A stretch of 64,000 nucleotides of DNA from contig OX579639.1 in assembly GCA_951230915.1 (NCBI GenBank), forward strand, positions 18,972,001 to 19,036,000, given 5' to 3'. The DNA comes from Antitrichia curtipendula. Lineage: Eukaryota; Streptophyta; Bryopsida; Hypnales; Leucodontaceae. Below, in pieces: positions 34,080-44,574 of the stretch; position 1 is the first letter of the stretch; each line of letters starts with the position of its first letter. The notes under the pieces were generated by a model. The model had not been told where the DNA came from, did no database searches, and was given only the letters and a program-made list of their open reading frames with translations. Both the position numbers and the translations under genes were made by a program.

Positions 34080-34535
34080 TAACTTTTGTTTTTATTTTTT
34101 AAAGATGAAATCCTTTGTCTCCTATAGTTCATAAAAGTTTCAAATTTCTTTGTGAAAACTGAAAATTATTTTGAATTTTAAAGACGAAGCAAATTTAATA
34201 TCAAATACAAACTAATAAGCTTAGAAAAATTCTAAATTTTTTAACAACAGGCGTTTGCTATAGTGTAAAACATCATGGTGTAAACCAAGGTTCCAGAAAA
34301 AAAAAATTGATTAGAAATCAATACCTTGGATATAGACTCAAAGTTCGAATTGCAATAAAATTTTCAATTTTGTAAATTTCTCAAAACTTCAAATTGGAGT
34401 AGAAACTAGACTTAGTAAATTTAGTACCCAATAAGTTGGGTTCCAATTCAAATAAGATTAGTTTAATGTGTAACATTCCAATCAAGAAAAAATATATTGG
34501 AGTTATTAAATAGACTACAAAGGTTTCTTTTGTAA
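34080..34535 (+). repeat. Forward copy of the AT-rich dispersed family
   Basis: Carries the ordered boxes of the family: AAAGATGAAATC-TTGTCTCCTATA, AAAACATCATGGTGTAAACCA, GTTCGAATTGCAATAAAAT and TCAAATTGGAGTAGAAACTA. It is one of the most complete copies in the window. Confidence 0.6.
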
Positions 34536-35034
34536 TATATAGAAGCTTTTGCAATTCAGAAAATTATGTAGTCCTCTAATGAGTGGCTTGCCACTACCAA
34601 TAATTTATAAACTTTCAAAATGCTCAACATAGCTTTACCTTTAATCGTTATTAAGTGTTGGTGTTCAAATCAGGTGAACATTCCAAGAATTATTGTTAAA
34701 AGGTGTGGAAAGTCCAATTCTATTCATTTAATGATTTTTTCTGCATTTTTGACAAGTAAGATGTATGAATTGAAGTATACAATAGTCACAAAAGTTTGTC
34801 TGCATATTGAGCTAGATCCTATGACACATGGCACTCCCATCCTAGATCATTGTTGCACTATTTAGATGTTTGAAAAGCTCAAAAAGACCAAAATGATCAC
34901 ATCTCTACCTATATATTGTTGTATTAGAGGAATAGAGAAAGGTAGTATTCTAATCTTGAAATGTTGGAGTCTATGACCATATAACCAATCATCAAAGTCT
35001 ACAACCTTAGATGATTCATTTTGCTATTGAAAAT

Positions 35035-35465
35035 GATTGGAATTTTTATTTTTCATTTTTCAAACTTTAAGTCATGTATCTACTATAAGCCATAGAAATT
35101 TTAGATTTTTTTGGTAAAAGTTTAAAAGTATTATGGTTTTTTGAAGAAAAAAAGAAAAAATATCAAATACAAAATAAGCTAAAAAAACTTGAACTTTTTA
35201 CTATGTGTATATAATGGTGTAAGACATCATGGTGTAAACCAATTTTTTGTATCATATTATAATTAAAAAATCAAAAGACCACAATAGTAGGCCTATAATT
35301 TGATTGGCAATAGAATATTCAATTTTGAGTAAAAACTAGATTCAATAAACTTCATTTCATTAGTTGGACTCCAATAAAATAGATCATTTTAATGGTTGCA
35401 TTTCACATCAAGAGCAAGGAAGGGATTTGCCAAATACACTAAACTAAAGATATGACGACTTTCGT
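35035..35465 (+). repeat. Forward copy of the AT-rich dispersed family
   Basis: Same order of boxes as at 34080: a CATGTATCTACTATAAGCCA box, AGACATCATGGTGTAAACCA, TTGGCAATAGAATATTCAA and CCAAATACACTAAACTAAAG. A shorter relative begins near 36100 with TGATGAAATCAAATGTCT. Confidence 0.6.
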
Positions 35466-36908
35466 GATATGTGGATTTAGCATCTTCTTCTCTAGAAAAT
35501 TATATAGTTTTTTAGTGACGGTCTTTCTATTACAAAGTGATGCATACATATTCAAAAATTGTCCCTCCAAATCGGATGAAAGCATCCATTTTTTAGTGAA
35601 ATCAAAGCATGTTTGACCATTTATTAGCTACTTTGTGGGGGCCTTGACATTTCAAGTTTAACCCTATAACAATGCATTGACTTAAAATTATTTGATGGAT
35701 AACTTTCTAGATCACTATAGAAATGAAGCCCAAAAAATTGTATCATTTTTGAGTGACTACTTTGGTCATCAACTAATGTCTTGCCGAGGTTAATTCATAA
35801 ACAATGCGGAGGATGTTTTCTAGCCAATGAATGACAAAGAATCTTTCCATATAAGACTAAAGTGCAACTATTCATTTTTCAAATTTTGTGTGAAAAGGAA
35901 AGGTCTTCTATTAGTAGTTTGTCTTCCAATGAGTGTTTTTTCATTTTTTTAAGCCAACAATTCACACGGTACACAAAAAGATGATTTCTACAATGCTAGC
36001 TCGTCATTTAAGGGTTAATCCTAAAAAGACAAAGCCCTTGACCATTTAGTCAAACATCATAACCCTTTGTTTTGTACCATCTTTGTTTTGTTGCTATTTA
36101 TGAGTGAAATATTTTATTTTTATTTTTCATTGATGAAATCAAATGTCTAGTGTATGTGATGAAAATTTCAATTGATCATAAATTCATATCATATACAAAA
36201 CATGTTTAATTTTATTTTTAATTTCAAAATAGAAATATATTATATTATAGAAAATTATAGTATAAATAATAGGTCCATGCCACTCTATATTTAAAAACAT
36301 AGTCATAGGTCTGCAACTTCGAACTTCAGTAAAATGCTACTATTAATATTGGACTTTTAAAATAAAAATTAAGCACAATAGAAATTACACTTTAGAAGCT
36401 TTATCTTCTTGGTTTTCATAAAAAATAAAGAAATCATTTTGAATGTGAAAATCTAGTTTTTAGGGAAAAAAAAAGCTAAAAGTATGAAATATACTATATA
36501 GATATACCAATATTTTGACAAATCACATTATATAAAATAAAAAAACAAGCAATATGACTTGAACTTAACTCAGTGATATGAATATAGTATTGGTTAGTTG
36601 CATACAAAAAATTGAACGAAAATCATCCATTCTTCAATGTGGAAAAAGTCTATTTGACCATCCATTAACTTAGACTTAAATGGTCTAAAACATTCTTACA
36701 AGGTCAAGCAATCAAGGAAAAATTGGATCAAGTTAAATTGTCAAGAGTTATGTGGTCAATTTATCATACATCATATGTGAAGACACTAAGATGCCCAAAT
36801 TGGAATTTCTACATCAAGTTTTTAAGAGTGCACATCACTTTGAATCAATCACAAGATGACTAAGAAGCATTTTTTTTACATAAATGACTTAATTTGACCT
36901 TCATGTAG

Positions 36909-37133
36909 GGCCAGGGTGAATTGACCCCCTCATTGCCCCACTGGGGCAAACAATGGAATTTTCTATTTGCAACATACTATTTAAAAAAAAAATTCTAAAC
37001 TCATATTTGCAATTAGAGGCCCCAAATTAGGTAGAAATGGTGAAGAATTATCAATAAACACGACACAAAATAGGGGGAATTTTTTTAAAATTATCCTTGG
37101 TTGGGGCAATAAGGGGGTCAATTCTCCTTGGCC
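36909..37133 (+). mobile_element. MULE-type MITE with 9-bp target duplication
   Basis: The left end GGCCAGGGTGAATTGACCCC and the right end read in reverse complement (GGCCAAGGAGAATTGACCCC) agree at 18 of 20 positions, and the similarity continues to about 32 bp. The element is flanked on both sides by the identical 9-mer TTCATGTAG (36900-36908 and 37134-37142). A 9-bp duplication and G-initial ends are typical of Mutator-like elements. No coding capacity. Confidence 0.85.
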
Positions 37134-37250
37134 TTCATGTAGGCCATAACCATAGACAACAATGACCATTTTGACGATTTAGTGAATTTGCAATGAACAA
37201 AAAAGTCTCAATGAAAAATCCTATATGATGCGGATCAACAAGTTCTGACT

Positions 37251-37990
37251 TAGGGCCGCTTCACACTATAGCCAACCAAGTCGAGAGGCCGTGGAAGTGA
37301 GTCCAAACTTTGGTGAGAGTCCAAAGAGATGGGCAATAAATAGGCCCTGAAATTTAGGAATTGGAGACTTTGGCCAGCCATAGTATGAAGCCTCCAAAGG
37401 CCAAGCCCAAAGTCCAAGCCTCACTCGTGTGTCAATTTTTTCAAGCAAAAGATTAAAAAACATGAGAAAGAAGTCCAAAATGGCCTTGGAAAAAAATCAC
37501 AGCACATGCTCTTATCATCAAACTAGGAATATGAAGGGTATGAATGGAATAAAAGGGTGGCATAGGCCATTGAAAAGAAGTAGGTTGAGGGAACTAGGTT
37601 CATTGAATGGTGGAGACTAGGTTTCAAACCCCAATGGCGACAAATAACAAATAACAAAAGGGGTATACTACTACCTACTACTACAAATCCAATCTAATTT
37701 AACGATTGTGATCTTGTCATTTCTGACATTTTTCTGAAAAAAATTCGACGGACTCTCAACCATAATTTGAGTCGGCTAAAAACAGTGACCCAAACTATGG
37801 TCAAGAGTCTGTTGCAAGGCCATTGCCATGTAAGCATTTTCTGCCATGTAGGGTGCCATGAGGGCGACGGATTCTCGATTGTGTCGTCTAGTGTGAAGGG
37901 TCGAGAGTCCGAATTCTTGAATCTCTGAAATCTGATTGGTGGAAACTGACAGACTCTTGACTGTGCCACCTAGTGTGAAGTGGCCCTTAG
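37251..37990. mobile_element. hAT-like non-autonomous element, about 740 bp
   Basis: Left end TTAGGGCCGCTTCACACTA and right end TAGTGTGAAGTGGCCCTTAG are inverted copies. CAAGTTCT near 37239 and CAAGTTTC at 37991 are candidate 8-bp target duplications. GAGAGTC-type motifs repeat inside. A partial copy of the left end lies at 29346. No transposase frame. Confidence 0.6.
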
Positions 37991-38299
37991 CAAGTTTCAA
38001 AAAATCTGGCCATAGGAAATCAATTTTCACAAAATCATTAATGAAGAATCCACATGGTTTTCCATATACTCTGGATGCTGCAAAAACTATCCAAAAACCT
38101 CAAATAAGTTAGTACCAAATAGTTTGATAGGCTTCAAAAGAAGACACAGATTACTTCAAGAACAGTTACATTCAACCCAGGAAGGACACTTACCAAGGTA
38201 GCCTCCAAAATATTCAGATTATTGGACCAATAAGTGCATTCTTTGTTTCTACAGTTAACAGTGAAGTCATCCATCACACCTTTTAAAAGCAGCATCAGC

Positions 38300-38620
38300 T
38301 GGAATGCCATCATTAGATGGGATTCCAGGGGGCTGGAGGGCCGTTTCAGCATCGTTCCCAGCCTCGTTCTCCAGGACCCCATCGAACGCGCCGGCATTCT
38401 TTTTTTTTTTCAAAAAAAAAAAAAAAAAATTTAAGTCCTTAAAATGAAAAACAATGTCAAATTTTTTTTTAATTTTTATTTTCAAAAACTCTGACCTGGC
38501 AGTCGCTTGGCCAGGTCAGCACAGGCGGGGAACGGCGGGTATTGGCGGATTTCGACTGGGTTTCGGCTGGAGAACTCACAGCCCTCCCCGATGGCTGAAT
38601 CCCATCTAATGGAACAACCT
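38300..38620. repeat. Inverted repeat around an A/T hairpin
   Basis: CATTAGATGGGATTC followed by a GGCTGGAGGGC block (38310-38345) is partly matched in inverted orientation by CAGCCCTCC and GAATCCCATCTAATGG (38579-38612). Between them lie a T tract and an A tract (38400-38430) that would form a long hairpin, and CTGACCTGG/CCAGGTCAG at about 38491-38518. Confidence 0.45.
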
Positions 38621-38624
38621 CAAA

Positions 38625-38745
38625 TACCTTCAGTCCTTTTGACTTTCCAGCTACCAAACCAATCTTGCAACAATGCATGTGTTCAGCAGCACAACGTTCA
38701 TGATTGAGATCTCTGCTCAAGACACAGCAGTGCAATCTACATATA
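38625..38745 (+). repeat. Dispersed repeat shared with 29740-29860
   Basis: CTACCAAACCAATCTTGCAA, then CAATGCATG, CAGCAGCACAACGTTCA and CAGTGCAATCTACAT align with the earlier copy over about 115 bp at high identity. No coding content was recognised. Confidence 0.7.
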
Positions 38746-38948
38746 TTCTAGAATTACAGAAGATGATAACCACATTCACACGCTCACATTTTTAATGAGA
38801 ATTTGGACTGCAAAACCTTTTTCCATTTTGAATACGCCAGAAACAAACATACTACAAATCTTAAAGCTACGGTACTAAATCAAGTTGCAATGTCAAATCA
38901 CAACTGATGTACATGCAACAATAAGAAAAATGATTACAGTCCTCACCA

Positions 38949-39353
38949 ATGGGCAAACGGGTTAACAAGAATACAAATTTTTTTATAGGTCTTGAAAGTG
39001 AAATGGTCCAAATGGCCACAGCAGCAGAATTTATTGCCGCTAGAATAAAGAATCCTTACTTAGAACACACTAAGAATGAAATCAAAAATGAAAATATAAA
39101 CGGTCTTCGTCATCAACCAGTAAAAGTTTCTTCTGAACTTCGTAAGATTAACCTCCCACAGGATGGATGACCACAAGTCCTCCGTGAAATAAAAGCTACA
39201 TCTAAACATAGTTCACATCAGCGACCATTGCGTGGACAAGGCTGCTGCACCTATCGACGTAAAGTAGGTACTAAAGTCCCAACTACACGCATGGAACATC
39301 ATAAGCGCATGATGTATGGTTCGTGGAATTTGAAGATGGATTACCATAAGTAA
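38949..39353 (+). CDS. Unrecognised ORF interrupted by one TGA
   Basis: From ATG 38949 the frame gives 73 aa (MGKRVNKNTNFFIGLESEMV...) to TGA at 39168-39170, then remains open for a further 60 basic, His/Lys/Arg-rich codons to TAA near 39351. The composition and lack of stops on both sides of the TGA hint at a decayed coding sequence, perhaps an insertion. I recognise no family. It lies just downstream of the minus-strand CKS1 gene, in opposite orientation, and could be chance in its 3' flank. Confidence 0.25.
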
Positions 39354-39668
39354 CTGGAAGATTCTCCAGTACTTGATATTATCTATTCACACAACAACCA
39401 CAAATTAGTCACTGAGTTGTAACCTCTGAACATAATTCCAGTTGAAGTCTCCACCTCCCGCAATTCATGTATAGAAAAGTAGTAACATGAAAGTTGAATT
39501 GAGAAGACATTGCATTAAGTCCTCAGCAGGACTTCGTGAGAACAGATGAAGGCTAGATGTTCCAATTCCACTCGGCTCCTTAAACTATAGATCTACAATT
39601 TGTCTCGATGACATTCAAGTAGCAATCCTAATCCCCTGACGAGATAGACTAACCTGGAGAGAAGACGA

Positions 39669-40566
39669 TTAGGCTTTCATGCCAGCAGCCTGCTGCTGCT
39701 GAACAGCGGCAGCTTGCTGAGGCTGACCGTAGTTGAGAGGTCTGCGAAAGAGCATGATGTGTGGCTCGGGTCGATGAATGGCATAATGTACCCACCCACG
39801 CGACTGCTGGACTCCAATTCCACGCCATTCAGCCTGTTCTCAACCACAAAATATGATTTCATTAACACCGGTACACAGACACAGAGAAACGCAGCGCCTG
39901 GGGCCTATTTGAGAGGCTATGAAGACATTGAACATTCATAGCTTCATCATATAAAAGCCAAATAATACATGCTAAACTCCAGTCGCTAACCCACTTTTGC
40001 AACCATCAAAAACTTATGCATTCTCATAATAGGAAATATACTCAATTGCTTGAACTGCGTTGTTCCTGCAGGATGAATGTTGATATCTCGTTGCGCAAAC
40101 AGAATTAATAAGAAAAATGGCATGTGATACTCCTCAATCGCATCACGAGCATAGCCACTAAAGAATTAACACAAAATCTCAGACGTCATACCTCAGACAG
40201 CAGTCGGTTCTTGGGTAACAACTTCGCAATGTCGGCGGGGAGCACGACATGCCTGCGCCATCCCACAAAATTAGAACGAAGTTCAAGTAACCAAACTTCA
40301 TTAACCAACGCATTCAATCCAAGCAGCCGTCAACACTAAATCAGGGAACGATGTCGCACTCAACTGAAAATTCGGGCAATCCAATAACAATCCCCACCAG
40401 CGTCACGCAGCGGGTGAGGCCAACATGAACATATAGCAAATGTCAAGAAAACGAGGAGAAACTCCAGAAGCCACATCCATAAACCCAATTCCTCACTTCC
40501 ACAATACACTCACCTGTACTCGTAGGTGTCATCGAAATACTTCTCGGAGTACTGAATCTGCGGCAT
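39669..40566 (-). CDS. CKS1: Cyclin-dependent kinase regulatory subunit CKS1
   Basis: Small adaptor that docks on CDK-cyclin complexes and binds phosphorylated substrates, needed for cell-cycle progression. Three exons, each too short for an ORF scan: 40566-40514, 40252-40192, 39833-39669, with GT/AG borders, giving 92 aa. The protein opens [17 protein letters not shown]. Exon 2 gives [20 protein letters not shown]. Exon 3 gives [20 protein letters not shown] and [12 protein letters not shown]. This includes the phosphate-binding Arg/Trp/Arg residues and the HxPEPHILLFRRP strand-exchange motif region. The C-terminal tail is Gln/Ala-rich ([16 protein letters not shown]), as in plant CKS. DNA from about 39360 to 39668 is the likely 3' UTR. 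Confidence 0.96.
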
Positions 40567-42220
40567 TCTTCCGGGCTTCTCTCTCTCTCTTTCCCAATCC
40601 TAGAGAGTGTCCATAAAGCATAACACTGAAAGATCGTCACTAACAAAGATCGCAAGGAACATGAGCTTGCTACACAGTAAATGCGCCAAAAGAAAAACCC
40701 TCCAAAGAAAAAGACACCAACACAAGCAGAGAAACCAACCAAGGATTTGGCAGCGGACAAGAAAAAGGACGGCGATCTGGAAATGTAGAAGCAGGTGAGT
40801 AGCGAAGCGTACCGTGAAATCGGAGAACGGGTTTGAGAGGACGAGACGGCAAGGGACGCGGAAACGAAGGCAGAGCGGGGGAATTTCAAAAATGGGCTGT
40901 CGAAGGTGCGAGACGGGTGACGCCCTCCATCAATTCGTCGTTGTTCTGTTCATTCAAGCCTCTTGACTCTGTTCATCTGTTTCACTTCTTTCTCTGTTCA
41001 TCCATCCATGTCCACTGCCTGATCATGGGTAATGGATCGCTGATGGGTATCCCATCCACGTCTCGTTTCTCTGTTCATACTCTCATCCGATTTCTCTGTT
41101 CATCCTTACCAGGTTTCTCTGTTCATCTGCTTGTCGTTTGTCTGTTCAGAATTATTTCATCCTCGGAATGTTGTCCATGCAACTTGTTCATCCATCCTTC
41201 AGTTCAGAATCAGTGTACATGTGAAGCACGCCATGCATTCTGCCGTTGCCTGTTAACCTGTCGATCTCCGGGCGGATTGATATCCGGTGAATGCTCGTGA
41301 CGCAGACATCAACCCAGGCTTGTATGTTGAGCAGGTCATTTTTTCTTTTGGCATTATAGTGCCAGATTTCACCAGAATGGCTAAAAATTATTTGGCTAAA
41401 AGAATGGCAGCAAATCATGAAGTTTTTCCCTATAAACTCCAAATTAAAATAAATAAATGGATGAAATCACCAGATTGTGGATGAAAACATAATTATGCAC
41501 AAGTGATATATGTGAATGTCGTATTTTTTATTCAATATCAACGAATGAATGTTGAAATTTGAAGCACCACTATAACATTTAATATTTCCACTTTGGAACT
41601 TCATAAAAAAATGAAAAAAATGCCCAAGTGTTGACCACCCCAGCTTTATTTACAATTAAGTATATCCATTATGGCCCTTGAATCCAATTTGGTCCCTATC
41701 TATTGTCCAACATTTGAGGAACTAAATATTGGAAGATTGTAGCAAGGGACCAAATTGGGTTCACAAGCCATAATGAACATACTTACCATACTTCATTCAA
41801 AACTAGTATGTCATGTGCCATTGCCATAGTAAAAATAAAAATAAAAATAAATTTCTAATTTTTTTATTCACAAAAACTTTGAAATTTAATAACTTTTTAA
41901 ATGTGAGTCCAAACGTAACAAATAAAAGCCCATGCATCCTTCCTCATCAAGAGCTTTCCAAAGGTACCAAGCATGCAACCAAGGGACACATGGACTTCCT
42001 CTAATACCCTTGATACAAATTGGAGAAAACTTTACAATTAACTCTATTATATGATAAAAAAAAGCATCTTGGAATTGGACATCTATAAATGACCTTCTAT
42101 ATTTGTTTCCTTAATTAGCTTAAAATTTTGATGTATCTTGGGTTACAAACATTGTTGTCAAAGATGATGAAGTTGTGCCCCCGCTTTTAAGGTCAGCAAA
42201 TTCTAATGTAGAGTGTTCAT
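40567..42220. other. CKS1 upstream region and intergenic DNA
   Basis: About 350 bp next to CKS1 is GC-richer and likely holds its promoter and 5' UTR. At about 40970-41130 the phrase CTGTTCATC recurs at least six times within TTTCTCTGTTCAT contexts. Beyond that no gene was seen except the MITE at 41658. Confidence 0.45.
41658..41784. mobile_element. Foldback MITE, 127 bp with about 40-bp arms
   Basis: The left arm (AAGTATATCCATTATGGCCC and on to CCAATTTGGTCCCT) and the right arm (AGGGACCAAATTGG through to CATTATGG-like inverted sequence ending ACATACTT) are imperfect inverted copies over about 40 bp, with a short loop. No coding content. Confidence 0.75.
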
Positions 42221-42420
42221 GAAGTAGTGACTAAGTCAAAGAGAAGTGACGGCAAAGTCAAGTCGAAGTCTCCACGAAGTCATTCAGGAGTTTCGACTCA
42301 GTCAATTAGAAGTGGTGACGAAGTCAAGTAGTAGTGCCGACAAAGTCAATTGGAAGTTGCAACAAAGTTGAGGAGAAGTTGAGACATAGTTCAGTAGAAG
42401 TAGAGACGTAGTTGTGCAAG
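42221..42420 (+). repeat. 22-bp degenerate tandem repeat, about 9 copies
   Basis: Unit close to AGAAGTNGNGACNAAGTCAANT. Related GTGAAGTAGAAGTGGGGTTG text reappears at 45300-45330, on the other side of the NIF-like locus. Confidence 0.7.
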
Positions 42421-42490
42421 AATTGCAGTTTTTGAGGTCGTTTAGTACTGCAGAACTTACTGATGACTCTAACCCTTGTTGTATTCTTGT

Positions 42491-43252
42491 AGGTGAGAAG
42501 GAGGAGGGCCCAAGTGAGTCCAGTGCATTGCGCATCATAGAGTTCTGGAAGAAGGATGTCGACATGAAATTCTCTCAGGTTATGGCCAATTCAACAGCCC
42601 AAGCGGAGGCAATAGAAGAAATAAGATTGATATTCAAGACCGTCATGGGTAACAACAAGCATGCAAATGGTGGTAGTCCCTCCATTACGCAGTCAGCTTT
42701 GGAAATCGGCGAATCTGTGGAACATGCACATTGTGCACATGACCCCTTGCTTCTACATCAGGTGAAAAAGGTCGGGGGCACTACTGTCGCCATCAGAAAT
42801 GACGGTGGGGTGCCAAAAGGCAAAAGAGGCTCGGGTAAACCAAGCAAGGCCAAGCATGAAGACCGTGTGACTATGAAGTTTGTGGACATCACCAATTGCG
42901 ATTCAGAGGACGAGCCACTAATGACAGAGACCGCCACCACCGGGGAAAACTGGCAATGAAGCCCAATGGGAAGGTGGCTGTAAATCAGCCCGTCACTCCG
43001 TCAGCTGCAAATGAGTCCAATCCAGGGGTATCGTCAATTGTGAAGGAATCTGAGACCCATGATTGTAGTGAGGTTGTAGCTAAACCTCCGCCTCCAATAG
43101 ATGTCATCCCTGCTCTTGTGGATGCACCATTGCAAGGGCTCGTGTCAATGAAGGCCCCCCTCCAAAATGAAGACCATGACATGGGATTGAAGAACACTGA
43201 ACCTATCGTAGACATCACAGAAGGTACTGCCAATCATCCAATTCACGAGTAG
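42491..43252 (+). pseudogene. Coding-like segments upstream of the NIF domain, frame-shifted
   Basis: After a possible acceptor (TTCTTGTAG near 42490) one frame gives ESSALRIIEFWKKDVDMKF and continues with acidic and Lys-rich text to TGA at about 42957. A second frame continues the same style from about 42945 to 43223 (NESNPGVSSIVKESETHD, then VVAKPPPPIDVIPALVD) and reaches a possible GT donor at 43224. Joining them needs a frame change near 42945, so either an intron was missed or the locus is decayed. I recognise no domain in this part. It probably encodes the N-terminal part of the NIF-like protein that follows. Confidence 0.45.
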
Positions 43253-43406
43253 AGTAACCCGTGGTTTAGTAGTAGCCAAAGCAACTTCGTCACTTTTGTG
43301 TACCTATTGGATTAAGCCTTTTGGGGGGTTCTTAAAGAACCGATTCACTCTGCGTAGATTTACTGAACGCAAAAACCCTTGAACTTTTGGTGATCATGTT
43401 TTTCAT

Positions 43407-44574
43407 ATGAAGCCTGTGCAGAGTAGCGGCAATGCATCACTGAGTCGCATTGGCACTTCACTGGAGAAGACAAACATGCAAGTAAAAATCACTGCACGGG
43501 ATGCAGGGGAGTCCACGGAAGAAGCTTCCAAAGAAGTTAACACAGAAGTTGCGGTATCGGAGGTGTCACCGAAGAAGAGTAGGAAACCTCCGAAGCCAGC
43601 GAAGGTAAATTTCCCTCCAGACATCCGTCCTTGTACGTTGACTGAGGTGAGTCTTTCTAGTGCATTGTGCAATGGGAGGACATTTTCCATGGAAGGACAG
43701 AGGAAATTGATCATTTTTAATGTCCACGGCACATTGCTGGATTGTAGTTTGCTTGCATCTCCAAATGAGAATCCAAAAGTACGAACTAGTATTAAAACTG
43801 CCTTGAGGAGAGTTGTTTTCAGGCCGTGGTTGAAACCCTTCTTGCATAGGTGCTTTGGAAGTTTCGTGGTAGCTTTTTGGGGGACCAAGAGTTGCCCTTA
43901 CATGGATGATCTAGTGCCAACCATGGTAGGAGACCTGAAGAGTATTCATGGCACACCACTTTTTATTAAATCAACTAAAGATTGTTCTTGGCAAGAAAGT
44001 GCAGATGGATTGAGAAATGAATTGGTGAAACAATTAGCGGTAGTGTATACAGCATGGCCTTTCTTTAATGCCACCAACACGGTTCTTATAGATAGTAAGC
44101 CCAGTAGCGTGGCAAACAATCTGGTCGCTAATGTCATCATGATCCCTCCTTTCTCTGTGAAGAGCATTTCATCATTGGCAGATGACAAGGAGTATTTGAG
44201 ACAATTGTTGTGGCCCGCATTGGAGGCCTTAAAGGATTGCCCAACTGTTGTTGACTTCCGTTCTACTTTTCCCGAAATTGGCAAGGAATCACTGGATCAA
44301 ATGATACAAAGACAACAAAGTGGACACACTTTTGAGTTCCTTGATGTTGTGGAAGGTGAGGGGATTAGCACACCACAAGAGTGCACAAGTCATGGCATTC
44401 CCTCACCTTCCTGTTGAGCTTCCTATCTAACGGGTTGCCAATGTGTGTGTAGGGAAAGGGTCAGAAGGTGGAGCCAAAGACACGGGTGGTGACCGTACCA
44501 GTAACAAAGAAGGTGCACTGATCAAAAACCCTGGAGATTCTTTGTTGTCCTTGTTTAATGAAGTCATTGAGTAG
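43407..44574 (+). CDS. NIF/FCP1-like HAD domain protein without catalytic Asp
   Basis: Exon 43407-44355 joins 44453-44574 (donor GGTGAG, acceptor TGTAG, phase kept) and ends NPGDSLLSLFNEVIE. The central region (about residues 99-260) has the layout of the NLI-interacting-factor/FCP1 phosphatase domain: RKLIIFNVHGTLLD where active members have DLDGT, FRPWLKPFLHRCF, FVVAFWGTKS-YMDD, and TNTVLIDSKPSSV where active members have DDSP. Both aspartates of the DxDGT nucleophile motif are replaced (Asn105 and His107 counting from 43407), so it should not be a HAD phosphatase. The region before residue 70 is low complexity and probably preceded by further exons. It may belong to a decayed mobile-element-linked family, since the flanks carry related minisatellites and a downstream domain fragment. 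Confidence 0.55.
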
